Shown here: piece after piece, positions 23,201 through 36,200 of the stretch | Layout: the number at the start of each line of letters is the position of its first letter | Position numbering within the stretch: the stretch's first letter is position 1 | DNA from: Mya arenaria | Lineage: Eukaryota > Mollusca > Bivalvia > Myida > Myidae | NCBI RefSeq assembly: GCF_026914265.1 | Contig: NC_069124.1 | Location: forward strand, 22,736,989 to 22,800,988 | Reading direction: 5' to 3' | Length of the DNA: 64,000 nucleotides | The notes under the pieces: generated by a model | Told to the model about the DNA's origin: nothing | Seen by the model: only the letters and a program-made list of their open reading frames with translations | Database searches by the model: none | Program-made: the position numbers and the translations under genes

Positions 23201-26200
23201 GAGATGTATGATGAGCTGCTACAGAGGGTGGGTCCAAACATCATACTAGGTACAGGCCTTCCCTAAAGCCCGGTCTGAAGCTTGCATTGACTTTTCGTCA
23301 TCTTGCCTCTGGCAGCCCTTATGCAAACATGCAGTATGGATGGAGGGTCCCGCATAAACACCATGTCAGTCGTTGTTAGAGGGGCCAAAAGCCAAGCCAT
23401 AATCGATGGGTATTTGCCTGAGGTGATGAAATGCCCCACTACTCCAGAGGGGTGGCGTGACATATCTGTCAAATTCCTCAAAAAGTGGAACTTCCCATCT
23501 TAAGGATGCTGCCAGAATCAGCAACTCTCTTCTGCAAGGACTCGAGGATGTCATTGTCTGGATTCTGAGGTCTTTTTCTAGACGATGAATGGACAGAGTT
23601 AGGCTCCTCCAGGTCTTTCTGCATCTCAGCACATGCAGTCTCAGCTCAAACGTTACTCATAAGCTCACATACGTTATGCAAACGTTACTCATAAGCTCAC
23701 ATACGTTATGCATACGTTACTCATACGCTTGCATACGCTACCCACACGGTGATAAACGCTACACTGACGGTGACTTAAGTTGACATACGCTAACACACGT
23801 ACGCAAACGTTTCTCATGCGCTACCTGTACGTCGGTTATACGTTATACAAACGCTGTTCACACGCTATTCATACGTTTGTAAAGGACTGTCGTCGATAGC
23901 TCGGGTTTAAACGCTCGAAAACTGTGCGTATAAGTAATTTTTCTCAAATTTTCACACGCAATACATACGTTTCTATCATACACTAGAGTGTGACTACACC
24001 ATTATGAAGCAAAGAAAAATAGTTCAATGATCTTACTCGCAATGTATGAGAATAGGTCTAGTATCGCCGAGGTGAGGCTGCCACTTGTTGACTGCCTCCA
24101 AAATATCAAGCATCGGCTGTACCGCGATAGGCGTTTCCTCACATTCCCGCCACGCCGAAAACTCAAACTGGCGGATTGTCGTTAGATAATCCTCATCCTT
24201 AAATGTACAAAACATTGGCGTAGAAAATAACAGGAACCGTTTGACTAATGGTGTATTTGCTAGGTTTTGCCGTGCATTATTTAGTCTAACAAAATAATTG
24301 GAATACTAGAAATAACAAGTTAAATCCTTCTTCTACCTAAATTTGTCTCTAAGCAACGCAAAACCTGTTTTATTTTTTGCAATTTCAAGCCGATATGATC
24401 ATTTAAAGTCCTACTTGTTAAAACAATTGTTTTAAAAATTGCCTACTATTTTCTCAATGAGGTAATCTATCTTCTTAACTGTTATGCCATCTTGTCACAA
24501 TGATGTGTTATTACGTTTATTTATGCTATTTTCTTAATATGCTGTTATATTTTGTCAACCGTATACGTTGTCATGACCGTGTAACTTCTATACATGATGT
24601 GTTATCTTGTCAATCGGACGTATTGGTATTTCAACATAAATACTCATCTTCTATACACTACTTGTTATCCTGTGTAATGGAGATGGGAGATGTCTTGATA
24701 AAAGTGAGTCATGTAAGGGAACTGCCCTATTTGTTCAAATGCCATGTTATTTTATCTTAAGTTGCGATCATGACTTGTCAAAGTATATTGCGATCTTGTT
24801 CAAACGAAACTTAGTGACCAGCAATATTGTTGTCTTCTTAAAATTAATATAAAATTATAAATATAACCTGTAAACGCATGCTGTCATATTTACCAAAAAA
24901 TGAATTTGCTGTCAATATAAACTGCATATTTCACAGCTAAAAAGTAAATACCTGTTTTATAACATGATACAGCATGCTATATGATAATGTCATATGATAA
25001 ACTGTTTCTTGTCTTTATATAGACAGGTCATATATAGACAGGTCATTTAGACAGGTCAAAAGGGCTTTTTAAAGTGATTTTTCAAGCGTGTTATTATGTC
25101 AAAGTTTAGTTGTAACACAATAACACGTTAGAGAAGTCGTCAAAACACCATTCCAAAGTTACAATGAAACAAGTTATAGACATAAAACACTTTGCTAGTC
25201 TGTCATCTCATTTACCTCGTGGTTTACGTCCCTGAATGAGAAACACTTTTCTTGGAAAGATTTGTTCTGCTTCTCATGGATACAGTTGACTTTAAACTTG
25301 CCGATTTGTCTTCCGTCACTGCTTCCAAGGTACTGACAAGTCTAAAGTAACATTCAAGTATAATATCAAAATTGAATGTGCTTATAAATATAAATAATGG
25401 AGGATTGTGTGTTAATGTTTTGAATTTGAATTATGTATGTCATGCTGTTTTTAACCAAAGAACACGAGTGACGTCTCGCAATTAATCATACGAGTACACA
25501 ATGATAAATATATTCTGACGGTATAGCATTTTGCTAAATATCATAAAAACGTTCCAAACATTATTAATAGCCTCTATACAGAATTATTTCCAAAACGCAT
25601 ATACAAGAAAGGTTAATAACGATGCTGACTTTTGATCCGGCATTCGAAGATTTATGCAGATATACATTTTCTTAGTTTCATTTCCAGGTTACCAGCTCAT
25701 TGTTATGTTTTGATATGCTATGTATGTTTGTTATCCATGTCGGAAAATAGGTCATTAAGCTAATGTTTCTTGTTACCGTAAACCAGACTTTAAATAAAGA
25801 TTATTGTATCTTGTATTTTGTATCTTGTACTAGATAAGCGTCTCGTTAAATCATCTCTCGGGTAAAAAGTCCCGTCCCAATGTAAAACCTATTATATTAC
25901 AAAGATTGTAACTAAATTCATTCATAACCTTGTACGCGGCATGTGACTGTGACGTCAGCATGATGACGGTGGTGATGTGTTGTTCCTCAATCAAGGACCA
26001 GAATTCTTCCAACGTTTGTTCTGTCGGCGACATGCCCACCAGAAATGTGTTCTTATTCGCGTAGTTCTATAAAGCAAATCATACAAACATATATCTCAAA
26101 CTAGCCGTATACGTAGTTATATAGGGGACACGAAACTTATTCATTGCAGTAACCTACCATATATCAACTTGTTGTATGCATCAACTAAGTTACTACAATT

Positions 26201-27246
26201 TACATGACGCCGAATAAACATGATATCAATGGTCATACTTCCTCTCTCAAACGTGTAATGCTGGACAAAACAAACGCCACTTTGACTTTGATGAAATGCA
26301 TGATTTTGTTAAACAAAGTACGTAATTATCGAGGGTGGCCTTTTCCCAATTTAACATGATGTCAGTAAAACAAATTACAGTATATGTCTCTCAGCATGTT
26401 TGTTTCAAAATATACCATTGACATTAATTCCAACTTAGTGGTGAACAATGGTATAGCAACTACATCAGAAATATCAACATGTTGCTATTGTAGTATATTT
26501 ACATTTACTTATAGTAAGCTGCGACTTATTGTTTATCAGTTCAGGTATTCTAAACGTATAGCATGTGTTGCGTTACACAAAGTTCTTAGTATACTTTTAA
26601 GTCACGTTGACTTAATAAACAAGTATAAATACAAACAGAAACATAACCGTGTTTTAGGTTTTAGCTAATCAATCGCGTAAATGGCGTGCAATAACTTTCA
26701 GTTGCGTTTGTTACTCACCGGCAAGAAAATGGTTCCAAGTCTTTGGACTATGTTGGATCCTCTGTTTTTCAGCTTAGGGCGATATGCATCTACTTAAAGA
26801 GAATATAACAAATTATTCAAGTTATATCAAGAGTTATTATATTAACATCACATATCATATTTAAAATAATTGAAATGAAGTTCTGTAGAAAAAAATCAGT
26901 ATAGTATATACTAGCTTAACATACTTACTTTCAGATTGCAGGGATTCCATGTTTCCATATTCATGACCACTTTCCTGTACCACTTCTTCTGTGATTCCAT
27001 TTTCAATCAGCTGTAAGGCGATTAAAATCTTGTATGGTATCAACAATACATAAATGCCAGCTTTAGATTCTTTAGTAAACTAAAAATGCGTTGTTAATAA
27101 CTAAAGAAGTAAAAGTAGATTCTGGACAAGAAGCACAAACTACATGTAAAGTGCAACATTGTCACCAATCCACACAAGTATCAGCTTGGTCGGTTTGAAA
27201 TTATGAAAATTAATAAGGCATGCTCAATTAAATTGTTTTTTTATTC

Positions 27247-27278
<32 letters not shown>

Positions 27279-30200
27279 CTAAATTGTCATACGTAACAGT
27301 TTGGTTGGTAGCTTACATCGAACTGTTCTTCAACTCTCGTCCTCAGCGACCCGGGCTCCTTGCTGATCATGTGCTTGTAGAAACTATCAAATTGCTTGGA
27401 GTGCACGTGGTGTGTGCCGATCAGCAGAGCCTCTGCTATAGCTTCGTGGAGATACACGTACTGTTCCTATGAAATATATATGAATGGTTATTGATCAAGA
27501 CGTGTGCTGACAATACGTCAAACTGTTAAAGACATGACTTTAACATTCACCTAATTCAATGCTTTTTAACACTTCAGATTATTATAAATCAGTGATGGAG
27601 GATGTTGTGTAGGTCTAGTTAAGTTTTTGTATGAGCTGTTATATTTTGCCATTATAGCAAAAGAAGAAAACAATTACGTAACTAACCTTCGTCTGCACCA
27701 TGTTCACCCTCTGTCTGCGCAGTGTCTGCACCATTTGAAGAGGTCTTACGCACTTTTCTGTTTTTGCCTGGTGTATCAGGTTGTCAAGGGCGATGAACGT
27801 CCCAGTCCGACCAACTCCAGCACTATAAATAATAAAATGTTCGGTTGTTCTGAGTAGCAGCAACTACTGTTATCAATGTATTTAATTTAAGGAATGATTT
27901 GCGGGCTTGGTATCATTATCGGGGTATGAACACAGGGCTGGTCAAAGTGTGTGGAGTCCGAAGGACTCCACGCGTACTTTGACCAGCCTAATTACTTTCA
28001 TATCCCCGATAATGACATAAAGCCCGCAATTCACTACTTATATTTACACCAATAGTTCATTCAATAATTGTTAAAAATGTACTGAATTTCATTTAAAAAA
28101 ATGATTTCAGTAACCCTTTGCTACCCATTCTGTAAATAGAACGACCCGACTGTAACCGGAAGCATTTTTTTCAAATGACGTCACAATATCGCGGGAAAAA
28201 AATCAACCACTTGAAATCACTTTTAAACGTAATATTCAAACAGTTATGGCAACTATACATTTAAAATTTAAAAAATTGACACTAACTTAAATGTTGATTT
28301 ATATTTTACGGGACCTTCTGACAAAATACAAACAATAACAAGATAATAAGTTTTCATGTATATTGTTATGCAATGCATTGCGATCCGAACATATCCGAAG
28401 ATGTTGCGTTCATCGATTGATGAACGCAATTGCCGAAAGGCAGTTGATTTAAGGAATGGAGGTTGAGGTGTAAATATAGTCATGTAAAGGAAAATGGTGT
28501 TGGTATAACATGGCAACGCTTGACACTATTTTGGAAGACTATGACTTATCCGTAGACACATATTTTCGAAGTAGGACATTAAGTTTCCGAATTAATCGCA
28601 TTACCTGCAGTGCACAACAATCGGCGATTCATTTGCAGATTTGGTAGTGTCAACAGCTTTCCAGAAATCAACGAGGCACCAAGCACTGTCTGGAACGTCC
28701 TTGTCAGGCCAGGTTTTCAAATGGAATTGGCGTATTCGACGTGGTTTACTGCCAGTCTTCAAATATAAATTAACATTTCCATGCAATGCTTTCTGTTACA
28801 AGATTAACATACACGAGCACTAAGTCATGTCTGAAAAAAATTCTGCTAAACTAGGCTAAAATGTTTGATGTAACCCAGATTTGTGTAGACAAAAAGAAGA
28901 AAAAAGAAAATTCAAAACACACTATATATTCCATTTTTTTAAGTTGACAAAATAAAAGAGTAACTTTTTAATATGACGGTTATTAATGCATATTATGGAT
29001 TATTTCTTAACTCTAACAACCAGGTGTACCTTCTCCGCTTCCCATGTGCGTATATTGTAGTCTTTGAATTCTTTCGTGTCGATGTATGATATATCTATGC
29101 CACCGTATGAGCAGATGTCACCTTTCTCTGGCCAGTATTGTATGCATTTTATCTGTAGTTAATATAGTTGTGAAGCTTATTTAAAGTAGAGAAAATGTAC
29201 ATTTTAACGATTAGACTGAATTCTCCAGTATCAAAGAAAAACTAAAAGTTATGTTTGAATATTCAATATTGAATAATCAATTTCGAATACAGAAGCTATT
29301 ATAAATAGACTAATCAAGAACATTTTATTCAATAAGTTTGTACACTTTGTTTCAAAAATTAGTTTATTATAACTTGTACTAATTATTTATATACGTATAC
29401 GCTTCAAACACCAAATGATTGCAAGCAAGATGCTTAATATAGGTAAGATCATTACAAATACCGAGGCCATTTCTATAAGATTTGTCAGCATAACAATTTT
29501 GTCAGCCTTCTGTTGCCAAACCATCTGCCAAAAGTCATCAATCATGTTCTTCGTCGGACCTTAAGCAAATCAAAAATAAATAAATTTATATAAATTATTG
29601 ATTTGTTGAAATGAATGACTGGTTACATAAGCAATAATTAGATATGAAATTGCCACCGAGAATCTCTCCGTCAGACTATATAAAGAAAATTGTAACAATT
29701 TTGTTTAATGTATTATGATTTACCTTGCGATGCGATGAATTTGTTTACTTTCTCATAACCCTACAAACAAACAAGGAAAAGTGAGTCTCGTAATTCAAAT
29801 ACCATTTAACAAAGTTAATTCACTTATGAAACATAAATATATGAAGCCCAATAAAATATTAATACAAAGTAAGAAAATATATAAAATATATGTTATTGAA
29901 TATTTATTTTTAGATTAAGTGTGAATCAAGATATACAACTTACATCGATGAAACAAGCATTGATATAGTCTGGATCATCTGGCTTTGCTTTTTCAAGTGG
30001 TACCCGTGAATGGTCGTCTTAGAATAGAATAATCCAAACAAGTTTAAAGGTAAGTTTAAGTTATTGACTAATTCTATATATTATTACAGAAAATGTTGCG
30101 TTCTTGTTTTCAGTAAAACTATTTATGCGAAAAGCTACAGAAACAAGCTCAGTAGCAAAATGTTTAAACATAAACCCGGTTTAATGGCACTGGGTAAGCG

Positions 30201-33200
30201 CCAAAGGCGTATGCTTCCTTCTGACAGCAGTAAATTAGTTGAATGGATACAATATTTTAGGATGTGCGCCATTCAAGTAATACAGATATCCATATAAATT
30301 GAGGCAGCCAATAGGTAAATTAGAGTTGGGGTCCAAGAGGTCTCTGTATATTGATCCGACAAGGTCACTGTGACATTGACGTGCTAACCACAAAAGGCGC
30401 AATCTGCTTGTCTTGACCAACCTCCCCTTCCTACCAATTTTAAAACCTTAAGCCCGAGTACTCTTGTTATCAATCGGACAAGCTTTTTTGTCAAAGATCA
30501 CCGCAATCATGACATTTGACGTACTTATCTCAAATTCAATATGGGTTATCTGCAGGGCATGACGAACCTCCCTAACACATGTTAAGCCCAAATTCCCAAG
30601 CATAGTAATTAATCGGAAAAATATAAATGCTAAAGATCACCGTGCTTTTGACCTTTTGATCGCAAACTCGTTTCAGTTCAATTCATCGCTAGGTCATGAC
30701 CAAACAGTCAAACATGTTTAAAGACCGTAGGCCCAAGCATTCTGTAGTAATTAATTGGAAACGCTCTATATGTTCGAAGTCACCGTGCCCTTTGACCTAC
30801 TGAGCTCAAATTAGATGCATTTTTTCTTCTTATATTCAAAGATTGTGCACCGTACAGCCAGGAATACCCTCAATCAGACAAACTTTTTGTGTTAAATACC
30901 ACTTCAAGTATTATATTTGAAATCTTATCTTAAACTTCGAAATACGTCATTTAAAAATCATGAAAAAACACTCTTAAAAGTTCGAAGACCGTAGGCCCTA
31001 GTATACTGCAGTTATCAGACAAGTTCTTTGTGTTAAGGATCACCGCTACCATGACCCTATGGGTAATCTGCACATCATGACCAATCTTTCTAAAATGTGT
31101 GAATATCATAAGGCTGTGCATACTTATCAATTTGACATGATTTTTTGTGTTAAAAATTGACGTGATAAGAATTTTCACGTGCTAATCTTAAAATAAATAT
31201 AGGCCATTTGCAATTAAGGTGTCGGGGACCGCTTAGTAAAGTATGTTCGTATATAAATATAAAGAAATCAAATTGACTTCAACAATGGCAACATATTTCA
31301 AATAAAAGCAAATATGACCTGTGTCTTACTAATTGGTCTATACAATTCTCTGCAATGGCTGAGAAGAAGAGTAATATTACAAAATCAAGATATAATCCAT
31401 TTAGAACTAAACCAAACTATGGTGTTTTTTTGTAATCAGAAAAATATGTCTTCACCTGTATGTATCGATTCACGAGATATTTAGTGGACACAAAATATAT
31501 AATCATATTATATTTGACTTCTAAGCGTGACCTTGACAATGAACCGAGCTGTTTGTAATATATCCTCTGCACATTCTCTAGATATGTTAAACATTTTAAG
31601 GTAGTAATTTCAAAATCCTTCAAATGGTTCAATAGATATGTAATTGACAAGAAAATTAGTGATAGAAAATGCATATTAACTATGAACTCTTTCCCTTGAA
31701 CCAAGCTGTTAAACATGGGCTCTGCATATCGTTTTTATCATTTAAGGCGAGTTATTTCAAAATCCTTCAATCGGTTCAAGAGACATAGAACGGACATGAA
31801 ATATTTTGACCTTGAACCGAGCTGGTTGTAATATGCGCTCTGCAGCTCGTCTGAATATTGTGAACATGTTTTGCATGTTGTGTTTTACATCTCTCAAACG
31901 CTTCAACAGATATGAAGCGGCCACATAATATAGTCAAATCATAGTCATATGACTGTTAACCTTTAAGCGTGACATTTACCATTAGCCAGGATGGTTGTTA
32001 CGTGTGCTTAGCACGTCGTCTAAATATGGTTAACATTGGTGGCAAGTTATTTCAAAGTCCTTCAAGTGGTTTAAAAGATTTGCAGCGGACACAAAATGTA
32101 GTCATATGACCGTTGACCTCTATGTATGACATTCATGGCACATCATCAAAATATGGTGAACATTTGTGATAAGTAAATTTAAAACCCTTCAAGCGGATTA
32201 AAAGATAAAAAGCGGGCACGAGTTTTGATGTACAGACGGACGGACGGACCGACGGACAAATAACTGTAGTAAAAACAATATGTTTCCTCATTTATAAGTG
32301 GGGAGGAAACATAATACTATTATTAACATATCTTGACAACTGCAGCCAACACGTACCAACATGTTAATTAATCTCTTTAGAAAGTTTAACAACGATGAAC
32401 GTACCAATGAGTTTGAAAAGAGAATAGTTTATGTATTTTCTGTATTAACTTAATGACGTCCATGACATTTCTGTTGACGTCACTAGGAGTTGTTACCTTA
32501 TCCCTGATGATTAAACATGAAACCGGTTAGGTCATGCCTCTGGTTAAATTACGTCGCGCAAATTCAATCAAACAACTATACTGATATAAACAATAACGTT
32601 TAATCCGGTGGACTATATATTTACCTATTCAATAAACTGTGAACATGTTAATATAATAATGAATCGTAACGTATACATTGATAAAACATATTTTCTGTAA
32701 CTTAACGACATAAGCTACTTTCAATTGCCCCAAGAAAAAGAAACATGTGGTTTGCGCTTACATGCATACATTTCCTTGTATCTGTTTTTGCCCTTGTACT
32801 TTTCCTGAGCTGCGACATCATGTTTATGAACAAGTCCAGTTGGCAACGTCTGTAACATAGGAGCAAATATAGAACTTTGGAAATAGTAAATTCACGAGAG
32901 CTAAGAATTAAAATAAAACATAATTCTTTTTAAACATTCTTTTTTAAAGTTATGTTAAATTTCAGGTAAAGCAAACAAAAAATCTACATCGATATTTCTG
33001 TAAGATGTAGTGTCTTGTATTTCAAATGCTGTTTGCAATTTTATCATTTGTCATCAAATAAGATCAAAGTTGGTTTATGCTCATCTATTGTGGGTCAGTT
33101 ATCAGTACTCATCTATTGTGTTAATTACAGAAAACTGCTGATTAAGTTAATGTGGATTTATTATAGTGAATGCAATCTGAAAGTTTTTCACCGCAAACTC

Positions 33201-36200
33201 GTCATAGAGATGTTTTCGATTATTTTTCATTTTTTCCCTGACGTAACTCCACAAATCTTGAATTTTAATTCCAGGGGCGGCGTCGTTAAAACTGTAGTAA
33301 TCACCCTCGTTTGCAGGTTCTGTATGATATACAATGACGCAAATGAATTTATGGAAACTGTAATTAAACACATCTAAATAATCAATAACTGTACTATGTG
33401 ATATGTTTTTTCCCGCCTGAGATTTGTCAAATATATACAAAAGTCTTTTTTTTAGGAATTTTGTCTTAACCTTTTCGATGACAAGGATCCCTGCATGTAT
33501 TCTAATTTGGGAATTGAAGAGTCGTGTCATTTATAGGTTTTATTTCGTTTTGTTAAATTATGTATAAAATTTAAACAGGAGACAAACTATTATAGAACGG
33601 TTTATTTGGAAAATATCCGAAAAACATCATTGTTATTGAAAAGAATACCGTTGTTAGAATACGAAGGTTTGTTGGAAGCATTATTCCTTATTTCAAATGA
33701 ATCAGGTTTGCCAGGATTTGATCTTGCCGGTGGTTTATTTGAAACGTCTTTGGTAGTCTTATCGCTGTTCAGCTTTCTTTGAAATTAGAAATGTAATGTA
33801 ATTCCATTATTTATACAAAACTGACATTCAGAATATGTATTCAAACTGTTCTTGTATAAGTATGCATCGATAAAGATTAAAATGCATTCGACACAACGTG
33901 TTACAAATAATATCTTTAATCAAAAAGTCTTCTACATATAAGCCGTATATCAGTCAGCAGATCCAATTTATATGGAATGATTTTTTACTAAGTATATCTA
34001 ATATTAATTAAGACACCCTTAAACATGCAAAATCAAACGTGTTGTTTCAATGTGAACACCAATGCCTTGTAACTTCTGATCTTTACATGTGTTAAACTAT
34101 GTCGTACTCATTTGCACACGTATTCGAGGAAAAGGGCTAATTACCTTCTTCTGATAATAAAGAAGACACCAACACCAACTGCTACAGCTACTAGTGCACC
34201 CATTAAACCTCCGACAATACCACCGGTTGGTGATGTTGATTCGGATTGTGTAAGTTCTGTAAAAAAAAAAAACACGTAATAGACTTTGCTGAGAATTGAG
34301 ATTGTTAAAGGCTTGATTTTATTGATAAAGTTTTATTAATCGTATGCCCATATTAGGTGAGATTTGTCTTACTTGTATATGAACACATGCGTACACAATG
34401 AAGTATATTCTACTCCAATGTCAGTGAAGCAAATGAAGAATCTGATTAATAGCTGAACTTAATAAGACTTCAAATTCAAATCAAATCCTGAAATGAAATA
34501 ATGCAAAAAGTTAAAATAACTACTTTCGGTGCAGGAATCCCCTTGGTATCCCGAATAACATGGCTCTGAGAAGTACGAACAGGACCCATTGATATGATGA
34601 CACTCCTCACAATGGCACTCTTTCGAACAGTTTGTCCCAAATCGTTTATCTTCGCATTCTTATAGAAAAATAATAAGTAGTAAAATATGTAGCAATACGT
34701 ATTGAAATGTGTAAACAAATGTTTATATAACGTTTATTCATTTAAACTGCGAAAAAAAATAAACAAAATTAGGAAAGACATGTACCACTCATACTTCTAA
34801 CGCTCGATTAAAAACAAAATATGTTTATCAATACATAAACGGCAAAAATGTGAATCGAAAACCTGAAGCATCTGATATTTACCAGTCACAAGCTTGAAAC
34901 AAGTTTAGGAAATGTAAACTACTTCCTACCCTAATATGTGAAACAATATTCATTTATCCTTTACGATGCTAAAACATATTTGATATGGGCAGGTATCTGG
35001 TGTTAAAAATAATGAATTTTACGTATTTTCATAATAAAATCAGCATGGGCAAATCTTATGATATTACCATTCTTCCTAAGTAATTTGGAGGTTAAATAGG
35101 TTTTGACAATATTTTAAACTGTAAATAATAAATCAATTTCCATATCTGATTTACGGCTTCAGTCATTTTTGTGACGTACGTAATGTATATGGTATTTGTT
35201 GCATTGTAATGCATTCTAAGCACTATAATAAAACTACCCAATTGACACCATTTTATTCGATTTAGATATTAACCGAAGTGGACAGTTTTGTTTTAAAGAA
35301 TGTCTTATGTGTGGCTTAAAACTTGGTGGGAGTATATATCATAATAATAAAAAATACAACAAAAGTGTATGAGGTAAAAAAACAACACATTATTGTATTG
35401 TCAATTTGGTCGAATACTTCCAAAATACATAATAATGTAACATCCGACAGAAAATTTTAATAAATATAAAGCTTTGGTGCTCGAACATTGGTGCAAAATA
35501 TCAACAACGGGTGGACTTACTAGAATGGCATGTGTCATTATTGTATCCTGGGGAACATCCGTTCGGACAGTGGCCGTCGAACTTGTTGCATGTTGTGTTC
35601 CCATCACTACAGTAGCCACAACGAGATGCGCATCCATCTCCATACTCTCCCGGGTCACACACTGTTTAATGTTATCAAAATCATTTACGTGGATATTGAA
35701 CAGTATAATTGTCAAAAAAGACGTAAACAACTATCAATTGCAAATGCAAATGTTATTGTATGAAATAAAACATAAAAAGGTAGGTTATGCGTCAATATTT
35801 TAAATTGGATAATATTAAACATAATTTATATGGTCGAAATGCAAGTAGATAAAAAGAACAACAAATGTAGGAGGAAGTTCGGGATCACTGAAATACCTAA
35901 TAAGATTTATGTCGGTCACGATAGCTGGGTACAATGCTGTTCTTCTAAACTTTAATTATCTTATCATCTAAATTTGTTTTTGTTTTTTTTCAATATTTTG
36001 TTTTTCATTAAGTAATAAATAATCCTGTATGGAACAGGATGATTACGTTTAACGGTTCTGACTGACACACACAATTGAGTATGTGGGTAATGCAGGCCAG
36101 TTAGTTAAGATGGTACAGCACCTGACTTGCCAGGAAAGGGTCCCGGTTTCATTCCCGGGCTGTATAAATATTATAGTTTGTAACTAGCAGAAGCTTAGAA

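Larger units (their letters stand above)
18482..24001. mobile_element. PIF/Harbinger-type DNA transposon (5.5 kb) in an RPTP intron
   Basis: Ends are TGGTGCAGTCACACTATAG (left) and CTAGAGTGTGACTACACCA (right), an inverted pair flanked by a 3-bp TTA duplication (18479-18481 and 24002-24004), as expected for PIF/Harbinger. Both subterminal regions are crowded with CATACG/CGTATG motifs. Inside: a decayed transposase (22976-23501, plus), a possible second ORF exon (21442-21582, plus), a tandem repeat of about 115 bp, an AAT microsatellite and two pairs of internal direct repeats. The insertion lies between the D2 exons at 17669 and 24037. Confidence 0.85.

Noticed and set aside
16854..24036. Idea that the D2 active-site exon had been destroyed by the Harbinger insertion
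   Set aside because: A phase-compatible exon encoding the degenerate loop was found at 17669-17807, outside the element, so the insertion is purely intronic.
36093..36168. Functional glycine tRNA
   Set aside because: The B box is mutated (GGTTTCATTCC) and the acceptor stem does not pair well; kept as a tRNA-like repeat.
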